DNA of 64,000 nt from Streptomyces griseiscabiei. GTDB taxonomy: Bacteria; Actinomycetota; Actinomycetes; Streptomycetales; Streptomycetaceae. Location: NCBI RefSeq assembly GCF_020010925.1, contig NZ_JAGJBZ010000001.1, positions 2,232,001 through 2,296,000 of the forward strand, given 5' to 3'. Below are positions 34,893 to 43,465 of this stretch, piece after piece (within the stretch, counting starts at the first letter, position 1; each line of letters begins with the position of its first letter). The position numbers and the translations under genes were made by a program. Under the pieces are notes generated by a model. That model saw only the letters and a list, made by a program, of their open reading frames with translations, did no database searches and had not been told where the DNA came from.

Positions 34893-35758
34893 GAGGTGGA
34901 GCCGAGCCTTTCGCTTGGGGTGGTGCGGGTGTGGTGACGGCCGATCGGGCGGGTGCGCAGCCGGCCGGTGAGGGGGTCGGTGTCGACATCGATGCGGATG
35001 CCGTAGACGGAGGTGAGCCGTTGCGGTGTCAGGACGTCCTCGGGCGGTCCCTCGGCGACGATCCGGCCCGCTTCGAGGAGCGTGATCCGGTCGGCGACGG
35101 CCGCCGCCTGGTCGAGGTCGTGCAGGACGACGCCGACGGCGATCCCGTGGTCGTCCGCCAGATCGCGGACGAGGTCGAGGAGTTCGACCTGGTAGCGCAG
35201 GTCGAGATAGGTCGTCGGTTCGTCCAGCAGGAGCACGCCGGTCTCCTGGGCGAGGCAGCTGGCGAGCCACACCCGCTGCAACTGCCCGCCGGAGAGGTGG
35301 TCGGCGCCGCGCTCGGCGAGGTCCGTGACCCCGGTGAGCGCGAGCGCCCGGTCGACGGCGGCCGTCGCGTCCGGGTCCCGGCGGCCGAAGCGGCCCCGGT
35401 GCGGGTAGCGGCCGAACTCGACGACGTCCCGGACGGTCAGCCCGCCGGGCGTGGGCCGTCCCTGCGTCAGCAGGGCGACGTGCCGCGCGAACTCACGGGA
35501 GGTCAGGGCGAGGCCGTCGGTGTCGGCGTCGATCCTGAGCGTGGCGTGCCGGGCCCGCTGGAGCCGGGCGATCGTCCGCAGGAGCGTCGACTTGCCGCTG
35601 CCGTTGGGACCGACCAGCGCGGTCACCTCGCCGGGCCGCAGTCCGACCGTGACGCCGTGCACGACGTCCACGCCGTCGTACGACACGGTCACGTCCGTGG
35701 CCGACAGCGCGTGACCGCGGAGCCTTTGGGTGTCGGCTGCTTCCTCACCAGATCTCAC
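34889..35758 (-). CDS. Siderophore ABC transporter ATPase (FecE/FhuC type)
   Basis: This 289-aa protein has Walker A GPNGSGKST, signature LSGGQLQRVWLA, Walker B GVLLLDEPTTYLDLRYQ and H-loop GVVLHDLDQA, all typical of siderophore importer ATPases. It is translated from a GTG only 5 nt from an iron box, with no Shine-Dalgarno in that short leader, so a leaderless transcript is likely. It heads the ATPase-receptor-permease operon. Confidence 0.93.
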   Translation of the reverse strand: MRSGEEAADTQRLRGHALSATDVTVSYDGVDVVHGVTVGLRPGEVTALVGPNGSGKSTLLRTIARLQRARHATLRIDADTDGLALTSREFARHVALLTQGRPTPGGLTVRDVVEFGRYPHRGRFGRRDPDATAAVDRALALTGVTDLAERGADHLSGGQLQRVWLASCLAQETGVLLLDEPTTYLDLRYQVELLDLVRDLADDHGIAVGVVLHDLDQAAAVADRITLLEAGRIVAEGPPEDVLTPQRLTSVYGIRIDVDTDPLTGRLRTRPIGRHHTRTTPSERLGSTS

Positions 35759-35762
35759 AAGC

Positions 35763-35781
35763 GAAGGTTAGCCTAACCTAA
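35763..35781 (-). promoter_or_regulatory. Iron box (DmdR/IdeR-type operator)
   Basis: The 19-bp sequence GAAGGTTAGCCTAACCTAA matches the actinobacterial iron-box consensus TTAGGTTAGSCTAACCTAA at all but two end positions. It lies directly upstream of the siderophore ATPase start, so Fe-loaded DmdR/IdeR would block transcription of the uptake operon. Confidence 0.9.
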
Positions 35782-35825
35782 ATAATGGCCGACAGAGGGC
35801 CCCTTCGGCTTGATTTCGGCTGGAT

Positions 35826-36392
35826 TCAGCCGGTCCGCCACGACGCCGGATCCCACACCCCGGAGCGGCGCAGCGACGCCGGGCAGTGCAGATAGATCTC
35901 GTCGATCTCCACGACCAGGGCCAGCGTGGGCCGCCGGTCGTCCAGGGTCATCGCGTCGAAGAACGGGGCGTCGGTGAGGACGCGGGCCCGCCCGTTGATC
36001 CGCAGGACCTCCTTGCTCCCCGGGATCAGATGGAGCAGCCCGGCGTGCGGGTTGTCGAGGATGTTGTGGAAGCTGTCGCCCCGCCGGTTCCCCGGCCGGT
36101 CGGGCAGGGCTATCACCCCGGAGTCGACGACATGGGTGAACCCCGGCGCGTCCCCGCGCGGCGAGACGTCGCAGTTGCCATGGGCGTCGGAGGTGGCCAG
36201 CAGACAGAGCGGCGAGCGGGCCAGGATGCCCCGGTCCTGCTCGGTGAGCCGGTCGTGGACCTTCTCGATCACCACGGGCCAGGGCTCACCCAGCAGTTCA
36301 CGCAACTCCTCACGCGACCCCAGCTCGACCCACCCGTCCCCGGTCGCCGCCTCCGGTCCGCCCCCGGCAGTGGTCTCGATCGTGCGCGGCAA
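35826..36392 (-). CDS. PPOX-type FMN-dependent flavoprotein
   Basis: This 188-aa protein has the pyridoxamine-5'-phosphate-oxidase-like split barrel: CLLATSDAHGNCDVSPRGD and IALPDRPGNRRGDSFHNIL are the FMN-binding stretches, followed by the LRINGRARVL strand. The closest group is the small FMN-dependent flavoproteins of the MSMEG_1061 type. The start is a TTG (36392), so it is somewhat uncertain. It lies upstream of the siderophore operon on the same strand and has its own iron box, so it probably serves iron metabolism, perhaps reductive release of siderophore iron. That role is inference. Confidence 0.85.
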   Translation of the reverse strand: MPRTIETTAGGGPEAATGDGWVELGSREELRELLGEPWPVVIEKVHDRLTEQDRGILARSPLCLLATSDAHGNCDVSPRGDAPGFTHVVDSGVIALPDRPGNRRGDSFHNILDNPHAGLLHLIPGSKEVLRINGRARVLTDAPFFDAMTLDDRRPTLALVVEIDEIYLHCPASLRRSGVWDPASWRTG

Positions 36393-36450
36393 GGCCGACC
36401 CCCAAGGTGTACGCGTCCAGCGGTGACTGCGCCTCGGACCCGAGGCGAAG

Positions 36451-36469
36451 TTAGGTCAGCCTAACCACA
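36451..36469 (-). promoter_or_regulatory. Second iron box, upstream of the PPOX gene
   Basis: TTAGGTCAGCCTAACCACA matches the 19-bp iron-box consensus at about 16 positions, including the two half-site cores. It lies 59 nt upstream of the PPOX start, so this gene should be repressed by iron too. Confidence 0.75.
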
Positions 36470-36672
36470 TGATCCGTGCAGGGTCCAGGCAATCGGGGCG
36501 GGGCCCGGTGGGCGGGAGGCCGGGCCTGGGCGGGCGGGGGCCCGGACCGGGACGGAGGAGGGCTCGGCCCCAGGCGGCGTGGGCCCCGGCCTCGCGCGGC
36601 GTGGGCCCGGACCCGAACGGTGCCCGCTGGCCAGGGGTGTTGCGAAACCCCGCCCCTACACCCGCGGCGGCC

Positions 36673-36888
36673 CTAGGTCGTGTCCGCATAGTCCCGCCTG
36701 CCCCGCGACGCCTGGCACGCTCCCACTCCCGGCTGCGCCCGAGCGGGAGGGGCCCCCACCACCGCACCGGGCGAAAACCCAAGTACGTTCCAGTACGAGG
36801 GCTTGCGCCCGGCACGCCGAGCGCACGCACCAGACGCCGCGAGACCCGCCCTCCGGACGGACGACGGGACTTTACGGACACGCCCTAG
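36673..36888. mobile_element. MITE-like element, 216 bp
   Basis: The left end CTAGGTCGTGTCCGCATAGT and the right end (in reverse) CTAGGGCGTGTCCGTAAAGT form terminal inverted repeats of about 24 bp with three or so mismatches, each beginning with CTAG. There is no coding capacity inside. The interior contains GGCTTGCGCCCGGCACG-like palindromes that I associate with short Streptomyces repeats. It is flanked by a G/C-rich, gene-free stretch (36470-36672) and its right end overlaps the stop codon of the EamA gene. The transposase family is not assigned. Confidence 0.75.
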
Positions 36889-37847
36889 CGGATCCCTCGG
36901 CCCGCGCCGATCGGCACCGCCAGCAGCACAAGGCCGAGCGCGAGGACCCCCAGCCCGCACCACGAGGCGGCCGGCAGCCGCTCGCCGAGGACGGCCACCC
37001 CGAGGACCGCCGCCACGGCCGGCTCCGCGAGGGTCAGCGCGGTGGCCGTCGACGCGGGCGTACGGCGCAGTCCGTGCCCGAAGAGCCGGTAGGCCAGGTA
37101 GACGGTGAACAGGGCGAGATACACCGCGACGGCCGCCCCACGGGTGGTGGTGAGCCAGTGCGCGCCGGTGAACACCACGACCGGCACGACGAGCAGCCCG
37201 GCCGCGCCGAACAGCACGCCCATCACCGCGCCGGAGGCATGCCCGCGTGTGATGAGCCTCCCGCCGATCGACGAGTAGACGGCGTACGGCAGCCCACCGC
37301 ACGCGGCGAGCGCCACTCCGGCCAGGTCGGTCGTCCCGCCGGTCCCGGTGAGCCGGGGGCCCAGCACGAGCAGGGCGCAGCCCAGCACGGCGGACGCGGT
37401 GGCCGCGGTCCAGCGCGCGGTGGGCCGGGCCCGCCCGGTGATCCAGGACAGCAGCCCGGCGAAGACCGGCGCGCTGCCCAGCGCGATCACCGTGGCGACG
37501 GCCACGCCGGTGCGGGCGACCGCCGGGTAGTAGGTGGCCGGATACACGGCGACCGCCGACGCGCCGAGCACCAGCAGCCACCGCTCGGCGCGGGTGCACA
37601 CGGCGGGCAGCGAGCGGGCGCCCCGGGCGGTGAGGAACATCAGGATGCCGCCGAGGGCGAGCCCGGCACAGCCGATGGCCGCCGCCGGGGCCCCGGCGGG
37701 TGCCAGCGTGGCGGCGGTCCCGGTCGTGCCCCACAGCAGGGCCGCGACGAGGATGGGGGCGGGGCCGTCGAGGAGGACGGGGCGGGAGGAGCGCGGGCCG
37801 TCGGCGGCCGGGCGCGCGGGAGTCAGAGGGGTCGTACGGTTCGGCAC
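36885..37847 (-). CDS. EamA/DMT-superfamily transporter
   Basis: This 320-aa protein has ten hydrophobic segments in two five-helix EamA halves (for example PILVAALLWGTTGTAATLAP and ALTLAEPAVAAVLGVAVLGE, the latter a typical second-half motif). Such proteins export metabolites or amino acids. The start is GTG 37847 with GGAAG further upstream. The stop codon TAG falls inside the terminal CTAG of the neighbouring MITE, so the last codons may have been altered by its insertion. Confidence 0.9.
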   Translation of the reverse strand: MPNRTTPLTPARPAADGPRSSRPVLLDGPAPILVAALLWGTTGTAATLAPAGAPAAAIGCAGLALGGILMFLTARGARSLPAVCTRAERWLLVLGASAVAVYPATYYPAVARTGVAVATVIALGSAPVFAGLLSWITGRARPTARWTAATASAVLGCALLVLGPRLTGTGGTTDLAGVALAACGGLPYAVYSSIGGRLITRGHASGAVMGVLFGAAGLLVVPVVVFTGAHWLTTTRGAAVAVYLALFTVYLAYRLFGHGLRRTPASTATALTLAEPAVAAVLGVAVLGERLPAASWCGLGVLALGLVLLAVPIGAGRGIR

Positions 37848-38105
37848 AGTCGTGAACTTCCGTCGTCGAATACGTCGGGGACTGGATTCGAAAACGGGCG
37901 CACGACAACAGCCCCTGACCGCCCACGGGACGGACGGACGGGGCCGGGAATCAAACCGTCGGTGTCGGCGCCCGGTCAGGCGCCGAGCGGCGGCAGAACG
38001 ACGTGCCAGTAGGTGTTCACGGGGCGACGGTACTACGGGGGCCGGGCGCGCCCGCCACGGGGTCTCCGCCCCCGCGGGGACCGCGCTCCCGCGCGCCGCC
38101 CCCGC

Positions 38106-39446
38106 TCAGGCCAGCCCGAACCTCTCGGCGTGGATCTGTCCACGGGGGACGCGCAGCCCGCGCAGGGCAGCGAGCACGGCCGAGGTCATCGCGGGCGGGC
38201 CGCAGACATAGACATCACGCTCGGTGATGTCGGGGACGAGGGCATGGAGGTTCGCCGGCTCGAACGGCGGCGGCCCCTCCCCCCTGCGGCCGGTGAGCAG
38301 ATGCAGCCGCCCGCCGCGCGCCGCGACCAGCGCGCGCACCTCGTGGACCAGTACCGCCTCCCGCTCACCGCGCACCCGGTAGAGCACGACGACATCGCCC
38401 GCCGGTTCCTCCTCCAGCAGGGCCCGGACGGGCGTGATCCCGACCCCGCCGGCGATCAGCAGAGCGCCGGGCCGGGTGCGGTGCAGCGAGGTGAACGCCC
38501 CGTACGGCCCCTCGACGAACGCGCGGGTGCCGACCGGGACATGACGCAGTCCGGCACTGGTGTCGCCGACCGCCTTGGCCGTCAGACGCAGCGTACGGCC
38601 GTCGGGGGCCGCCGACAGCGAGAACGGGTTCGCCGACCACCAGTGGCCGTGTCCGGGGAACCGCCAGATGCAGAACTGCCCCGCCCGGGCGGGAAGTCTG
38701 TCGAGGTGACGGCCCGCGACGTGCACCGACACCACGTCGTGCGACTCCGGCACGACCGCCACGACCCGGAACCGGTGGTACAGGTTCCGCCACACGGGCA
38801 CGACGGCGCGCCCCGCCACCAGGGCGCCGAACGCGAACAGCCACAGGGCCCACCAGTAGACCGTGGCCGCCACGGACGAACGGAACGTCGTGGTCTCCAG
38901 CAACTGGTGCACGAACGCCATCCCCAGCGCCACGTACACCAGCAGATGCAGCCCGTGCCAGGTCTCGTACCGCAACCGGCGTCGTATCCGGCGCAGGGAG
39001 ACCACGACGGCCACGACCAGGAAGGCCGCGGCCCACATCCCCAGCAGCGAGGCCGGCACGCCGCCCAGCGCGAGGAACGTGCTCCCCATCGACGCGTCGT
39101 CGAGCCTCGCGTACCCGAGTACCACCAGGACGGCATGGGTGAGGATCGTCCACATCAGACCGAAGCCGACCCACCGGTGCCACACCGTCAGCCGGTCCAT
39201 GCCGATCCGGCGGTCCAGCCACGGCAGCCGGGCCACCAGCAGCAGTTGGAACATCATCAGCACGGCGGCGTGCAGCCCGAAGAACTTGGCGACCGTGAGC
39301 ACGTCGTTCTTGCCGGCTCCGGCGGTGACGAAGAGGAACTCGACGATCGCCAGGTTGACGAGGACGAACGTCCACAGTGCCCGGCGCGCCACGACCACCG
39401 GCGGCACGCTGCTCCGCCGCACGCCCGATGAGACTGTCGCCCCCAT
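38106..39446 (-). CDS. Ferric-reductase-like membrane oxidoreductase
   Basis: This 446-aa protein has six transmembrane helices in the N-terminal ~210 residues (ferric-reductase-like domain, with His pairs such as WHRWVGFGLMW and ETWHGLHLLVYVALGM for haem). A ferredoxin-reductase module follows: an FAD site near FPGHGHWWSANPFSLSAAPD, the NAD site LLIAGGVGITPVRALLEEEP and the closing YVCGPPAMTSAVLAAL. It carries electrons from NAD(P)H across the membrane to an unknown acceptor. It may be linked to iron uptake, but it has no iron box. Confidence 0.9.
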   Translation of the reverse strand: MGATVSSGVRRSSVPPVVVARRALWTFVLVNLAIVEFLFVTAGAGKNDVLTVAKFFGLHAAVLMMFQLLLVARLPWLDRRIGMDRLTVWHRWVGFGLMWTILTHAVLVVLGYARLDDASMGSTFLALGGVPASLLGMWAAAFLVVAVVVSLRRIRRRLRYETWHGLHLLVYVALGMAFVHQLLETTTFRSSVAATVYWWALWLFAFGALVAGRAVVPVWRNLYHRFRVVAVVPESHDVVSVHVAGRHLDRLPARAGQFCIWRFPGHGHWWSANPFSLSAAPDGRTLRLTAKAVGDTSAGLRHVPVGTRAFVEGPYGAFTSLHRTRPGALLIAGGVGITPVRALLEEEPAGDVVVLYRVRGEREAVLVHEVRALVAARGGRLHLLTGRRGEGPPPFEPANLHALVPDITERDVYVCGPPAMTSAVLAALRGLRVPRGQIHAERFGLA

Positions 39447-39659
39447 CGCTCCCCCTCACGGATCGAGACCGGAACGCACGATCGAGACCGGAACGACGGC
39501 TGAGGACGCACGGCCGAAAACGCGCGCTGGAAGGGCTACCCAAGGAGGAGTCGCTTCACGCTCCGGGACCACCGCCCGGGAGATGTACCGACCGTCGCCG
39601 TCGGCGCGAGCACCCCCGCGTAGGCTTCGCTCAGCATGGACACGGCGGGGGCGGAGCAC

Positions 39660-41813
39660 ATGACGACTGAGTCGGCACAGCGGTGGGGTTCGACGCTCGA
39701 CGCGGTCGCGGTGTACGCGCGGGGCGCGCTCTGCCGCCGCCTGGCGCGTGGCATCGTGCCGCCCGACGGCCGGGTACGGGTGACGGGACTGCCCCGTTCC
39801 CTGGACCCGGACTCCCTGCGGGCCCGGGTCCTGGGCGCCCACGGTGCGCGTGTCACCGAAGCCCGGGTGGACGTCGAGGCCGAGCCGTTCGCCACGGGCA
39901 CGTCCGACGCCCTGCGGGGCGAGGTCGAGCGCCTGCGGGACGAGTGCGCGGCGGCACGGGCCCGCCGGGACCGGCAGCTGGGCCTGATCGAGGAGATCAG
40001 GGCGCTCCACCCGGTCCCGCCGGCCCGCAGGCGGGAGGACCCGCACCGCCGTACCCCGGTCGACGCGTGGCTGGAACTCGCCGACTTCGTCGACGAGCGG
40101 CTGACGGGACTGCACCTGCGTCTCGTCGAGCTGGAGAAGGCGCTGCACGACGTCGAGCACGCGCTCGACGTCGCCGCCGACCGACTCGCCCGTGCCTCCA
40201 CCGACGCGCCGTCCGCGCATGTGGAGACCACGGTCTGCGCGCTCCTGACCCTCGACGGCGCCGGGGACACGGAGGTGGAGCTGGAGGTGGAGTACGGGGT
40301 GCCGGGTGCGGTCTGGGTCCCGACCTACCGTCTCACGCACCGTCAGGGCGACGGCACCGGCAGGCTGGTGCTGCGTGCCTCGGTCGCCCAGCGGACCGGC
40401 GAGGACTGGACCGGGGTGCGGATCTCCCTGGCCACCGCCGATCTCCGCCGCCGCACCGATCTGCCGGTGCTCCGCTCGATCCGCGTCGGACGCCGTCAGC
40501 CCGCCGCCGCGCCCTCCGGCTGGCGCGAGCCTCCGTCCGGGCTCGCCGACCTGTTCACCGGGTACGAGACGGCCGGCCCCCGTCCTGCCGCGCTCACCGC
40601 GTCGACGGCCGTCGCGGTCGGTGCCGCGCCCACGGGCGGTCGCGTTGCCGCGGGCGGTCCCGTTGCCGCGGGCGGTCCCGTTGCCGCGAGAGGTCCCGTT
40701 CCCCCACCGCCGCCTCCCCCGGCGCCGCCGCCGCCGGGGTACGGCGGCCCACCACCGGTGATGGCCCCGGCGCCCGGCGGCGGCGCGGAGGGCACTCTGC
40801 CGGAAGCCTTCGAAGGCGCGATGCCCACGTTCGCGCGACCCGTCGCCGGGGCCGGCCCCGGCGGCGGACCGCCTGCCGCCGCCAGGTCCTTCGCCGCCGC
40901 CCCGGCGCCCAAGAGGCCCGCGGCACCCGGGCGGGCGGCACCACCGCCCCCTCCGACACCGGTGTCCGGCCCGCCGCGGCCGAGCGGCACCGAACTCGAC
41001 TACGCCTCCCTCGTCCTGAGCGGCCCCGACGAGCCGGCCGGCCGCAGGGGCCGGCTGTTCCCCGGCTCCTCCTACGACCCCGTGGCGACCGAGTACCGTC
41101 GCCGAGCCGAAGCCGTGGCCGAACTGCCGTTGCCCGGGCAGGCCGTGCGACCCCGTGAGTCGGCGGGCTCCTTCGACCACCGCTTCGACGCCGCCGCCCG
41201 CGCCGACATTCCGTCGGACGGCACCTGGCACACCGTCACCGTCGGCGAGATCCCGGTCGGCCTGCGCACCGAGTACCTCTGTGTGCCGTCCGTGGAGCAG
41301 ACCGTCTACGCCACGCTGGTGCTCTCCAACGCCACCGACCAGGCGCTGCTGGCCGGTCCGGTGGAGGTCACCGTCGACGACGACTTCCTGCTGACCGCCG
41401 CACTGCCCACGCTCGCGCCCGGCGGTGTACGCCGGGTGGGCCTCGGACCCGCCGAGGGCATCCGGGTCACCCGGCGCACCAACCTGCACGAGTCGACCGC
41501 CGGTCTGCGCGGCAACACCACCGTGCTCGACCACCGCGTCCATGTGGAGCTGGCCAACCGGCTCGCGCGGCCCGTCACCGTCGAGGTCCGCGAGCGGGTG
41601 CCGGTCACCTCCGAGCCCGGCGTACGGATCGACGAACGACCCGAAGCCGGCTGGACGGCACCCGAGGAAGGCACCGGGCCCGACCGGCATGAGCCCGGCA
41701 CCCGCGTCTGGCGACTGGACCTGCCCGCGGGCGCCACCACCGCCCTCGACGGCGGCTACGAGATCCGCATCCCCACCGGCAAGACCCTCACCGGCGGCAA
41801 CCGCAGGAGCTGA
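39660..41813 (+). CDS. DUF4139 protein with polyproline insertion
   Basis: The product has 717 aa from ATG 39660; an in-frame ATG at 39636 lacks a ribosome site. The N-terminal domain and a coiled coil around residues 75-165 are followed by the DUF4139 beta-rich domain (VEYGVPGAVWVPTYRL; RTGEDWTGVRISLATADL), which is split by a Pro/Ala/Gly insertion at residues ~290-430. The C-terminal part is again DUF4139 (VEQTVYATLVLSNATDQALL). Mucoidy-inhibitor MuiA-like proteins share this fold; their role is poorly known. The next gene encodes a shorter relative 7 nt downstream. Confidence 0.87.
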   Translation: MTTESAQRWGSTLDAVAVYARGALCRRLARGIVPPDGRVRVTGLPRSLDPDSLRARVLGAHGARVTEARVDVEAEPFATGTSDALRGEVERLRDECAAARARRDRQLGLIEEIRALHPVPPARRREDPHRRTPVDAWLELADFVDERLTGLHLRLVELEKALHDVEHALDVAADRLARASTDAPSAHVETTVCALLTLDGAGDTEVELEVEYGVPGAVWVPTYRLTHRQGDGTGRLVLRASVAQRTGEDWTGVRISLATADLRRRTDLPVLRSIRVGRRQPAAAPSGWREPPSGLADLFTGYETAGPRPAALTASTAVAVGAAPTGGRVAAGGPVAAGGPVAARGPVPPPPPPPAPPPPGYGGPPPVMAPAPGGGAEGTLPEAFEGAMPTFARPVAGAGPGGGPPAAARSFAAAPAPKRPAAPGRAAPPPPPTPVSGPPRPSGTELDYASLVLSGPDEPAGRRGRLFPGSSYDPVATEYRRRAEAVAELPLPGQAVRPRESAGSFDHRFDAAARADIPSDGTWHTVTVGEIPVGLRTEYLCVPSVEQTVYATLVLSNATDQALLAGPVEVTVDDDFLLTAALPTLAPGGVRRVGLGPAEGIRVTRRTNLHESTAGLRGNTTVLDHRVHVELANRLARPVTVEVRERVPVTSEPGVRIDERPEAGWTAPEEGTGPDRHEPGTRVWRLDLPAGATTALDGGYEIRIPTGKTLTGGNRRS
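40635..40706 (+). repeat. 18-bp in-frame tandem repeat
   Basis: The unit GGCGGTCCCGTTGCCGCG occurs, with one change, at 40635-40652, exactly at 40653-40670 and 40671-40688, and degenerately at 40689-40706. It encodes the six-residue repeat GGPVAA inside the polyproline linker of the DUF4139 protein, so copy number changes would alter linker length without a frameshift. Confidence 0.8.
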
Positions 41814-41820
41814 CACACCC

Positions 41821-43383
41821 ATGGCCACGGCCCCGAAGCCGATCCCCCTCCCCGTCACCGCCGTCACCTGCCTGGAAGACCGCGCCCACGTCGAACGCAC
41901 CGCCGTGCTCGACCTGACGGCCGGGGTCCAGCGGCTGCGCCTCGGTCCGGTCGGCGCGCTGGCCGTCGACCGCACCCTCCACGCCGAACTGACCGGCGAT
42001 CACCCCGCGACCGTGCTCGACGCGCGGATCGTCCGCACCTGGACGCCCCGCGCACCGCTGCCGCCCACCGACGACGACTCCGCCCTGCGGCACCGCGTCC
42101 ACGCACTCGAAGAGGAGCGGCAGGCCCTGGAACAGCAGGGCGACCGGCTGCGGGCCCGCCTCGACCTGCTCGGTCGGCTCGCCACCGATCTGCTGCGGGA
42201 GATCGGCGAAGGCACCGGCTCCGGGGAGAGCGAACGGCCCCGCTGGGCCCGCGAACTGGACCGGGTGGACGAGGAGCGCGACACACACGCCGAGCGACTG
42301 CGCGCCGTGGAGGCCCGGTCGACCGCCCTGGCCGCCGAACTCGCCGAAGCCGAGCGGGCCCTGCACCTCGCCGAGGAGGAGCCCGCCGAACTGGTCGGCC
42401 ATGTCGAGCTGACCGTGGAGACCGCGATCGCCGGGCAGGTCGGGCTACGCCTGAGCCACCTCACCCCGTGCGCGCTGTGGCGGCCCGCCTACCGTGCCGT
42501 GCTCGACGGGGACTCCCTGACGCTGGAGACGGACGCGATGGTCTGGCAGCGCACCGGCGAGGACTGGTCGGACGTACGGCTGACGCTGTCCACGGCGCGC
42601 TCGGCACTGGCCGGTGATCCGCCGCGGCTGCGCGAGGACCGGCTGACCCTGGAGGACCGCTCGCCGGCGGAGCGCCGCACGGTCGACGTCGAACTGCGCG
42701 AGGAGGAGATCGGCGACCTCGGGCCCGCCCCGGTGCTCGGTCTGCCCGGCGTGGACGACGGCGGCGAGGCCCGGGTGCTGAGGTCCCCCGCGCCGGTCTC
42801 CGTGCCCGGGGACGGCCGCGCCCACCGGGTGCCGCTCTCGGTGTCCACCACGGCCGCGAGCAGCGAGTACGCCTGCTCCCCCGAGGTGTCGCCGCTGGTC
42901 ACCCAGGTGGTGCGGTTCGACAACCGGTCCGGCCACGCGCTGCTCGCCGGGCCCGTGGACCTGGTCCGCGGCAGCGGGTTCAGCGGTCGCGGCACGCTTG
43001 CCTTCACCGCCCCCGGCGCCCCCGTCGAGCTGGCTTTCGGCAGCCGCGACGACTTCCGGGTGGCCCGCCGCACCGAGGAGTCCCGCGACTCGGCGGGCCT
43101 CACCCAGCGGACCGTGGTCACCCGCACGGTCCGGCTGCATCTGTCCCGGTTCTCCGCCCCCGGTGAGCACGACGAGCGGCTCGTCGCCCTGCGGGAACGG
43201 ATCCCGGTCTCCGAGGTCTCGGCGGTCGAGGTCCGCCTCCGCAAGGACGCCTGCTCCCCCGCTCCCGACACGGTCGACGCCGAGGGCATCGTCCGCTGGG
43301 ACGTCCCACTCCCACCCGACGGCCACCGCACGGTCACCCTGGTCTACGAGCTGTCGGCGAACGCCAAGGTCACCGGCCTCTGA
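41821..43383 (+). CDS. DUF4139 protein, second of a tandem pair
   Basis: This 520-aa relative of the preceding gene lacks the polyproline insertion. A coiled coil at residues ~95-190 (RHRVHALEEERQALEQQGDR) is followed by the DUF4139 domain (CALWRPAYRAVLDGDSLTLE; QRTGEDWSDVRLTLSTARSA) and a long beta-rich C-terminus. It starts 7 nt after the first gene's stop, so both are probably co-translated and may form a heteromer. Confidence 0.88.
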   Translation: MATAPKPIPLPVTAVTCLEDRAHVERTAVLDLTAGVQRLRLGPVGALAVDRTLHAELTGDHPATVLDARIVRTWTPRAPLPPTDDDSALRHRVHALEEERQALEQQGDRLRARLDLLGRLATDLLREIGEGTGSGESERPRWARELDRVDEERDTHAERLRAVEARSTALAAELAEAERALHLAEEEPAELVGHVELTVETAIAGQVGLRLSHLTPCALWRPAYRAVLDGDSLTLETDAMVWQRTGEDWSDVRLTLSTARSALAGDPPRLREDRLTLEDRSPAERRTVDVELREEEIGDLGPAPVLGLPGVDDGGEARVLRSPAPVSVPGDGRAHRVPLSVSTTAASSEYACSPEVSPLVTQVVRFDNRSGHALLAGPVDLVRGSGFSGRGTLAFTAPGAPVELAFGSRDDFRVARRTEESRDSAGLTQRTVVTRTVRLHLSRFSAPGEHDERLVALRERIPVSEVSAVEVRLRKDACSPAPDTVDAEGIVRWDVPLPPDGHRTVTLVYELSANAKVTGL

Positions 43384-43465
43384 ACACGGCTCTCCGGACA
43401 GGACCGCCGGGACGGACAAGTCGGCCGCGATCACCAGACCAGGCACCCAGTTCGACGTTCTGGTG

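Noticed and set aside
31786..35758. A siderophore biosynthesis cluster next to the importer
   Set aside because: There are no NRPS, IucA/IucC-like or decarboxylase genes near the importer. Only uptake and a flavoprotein are present, so a biosynthetic cluster is not supported.
37976..38020. A 14-codon frame (GTG-NTYWHVVLPPLGA) upstream of the EamA gene
   Set aside because: It looks like a possible leader peptide, but there is no ribosome site, no repeated regulatory codon and no clear attenuator. Too weak to call.
40700..40980. Polyproline region read as a separate gene or fusion point
   Set aside because: It is in frame within the DUF4139 protein, with DUF4139 sequence on both sides, so it is an insertion and not a gene border.
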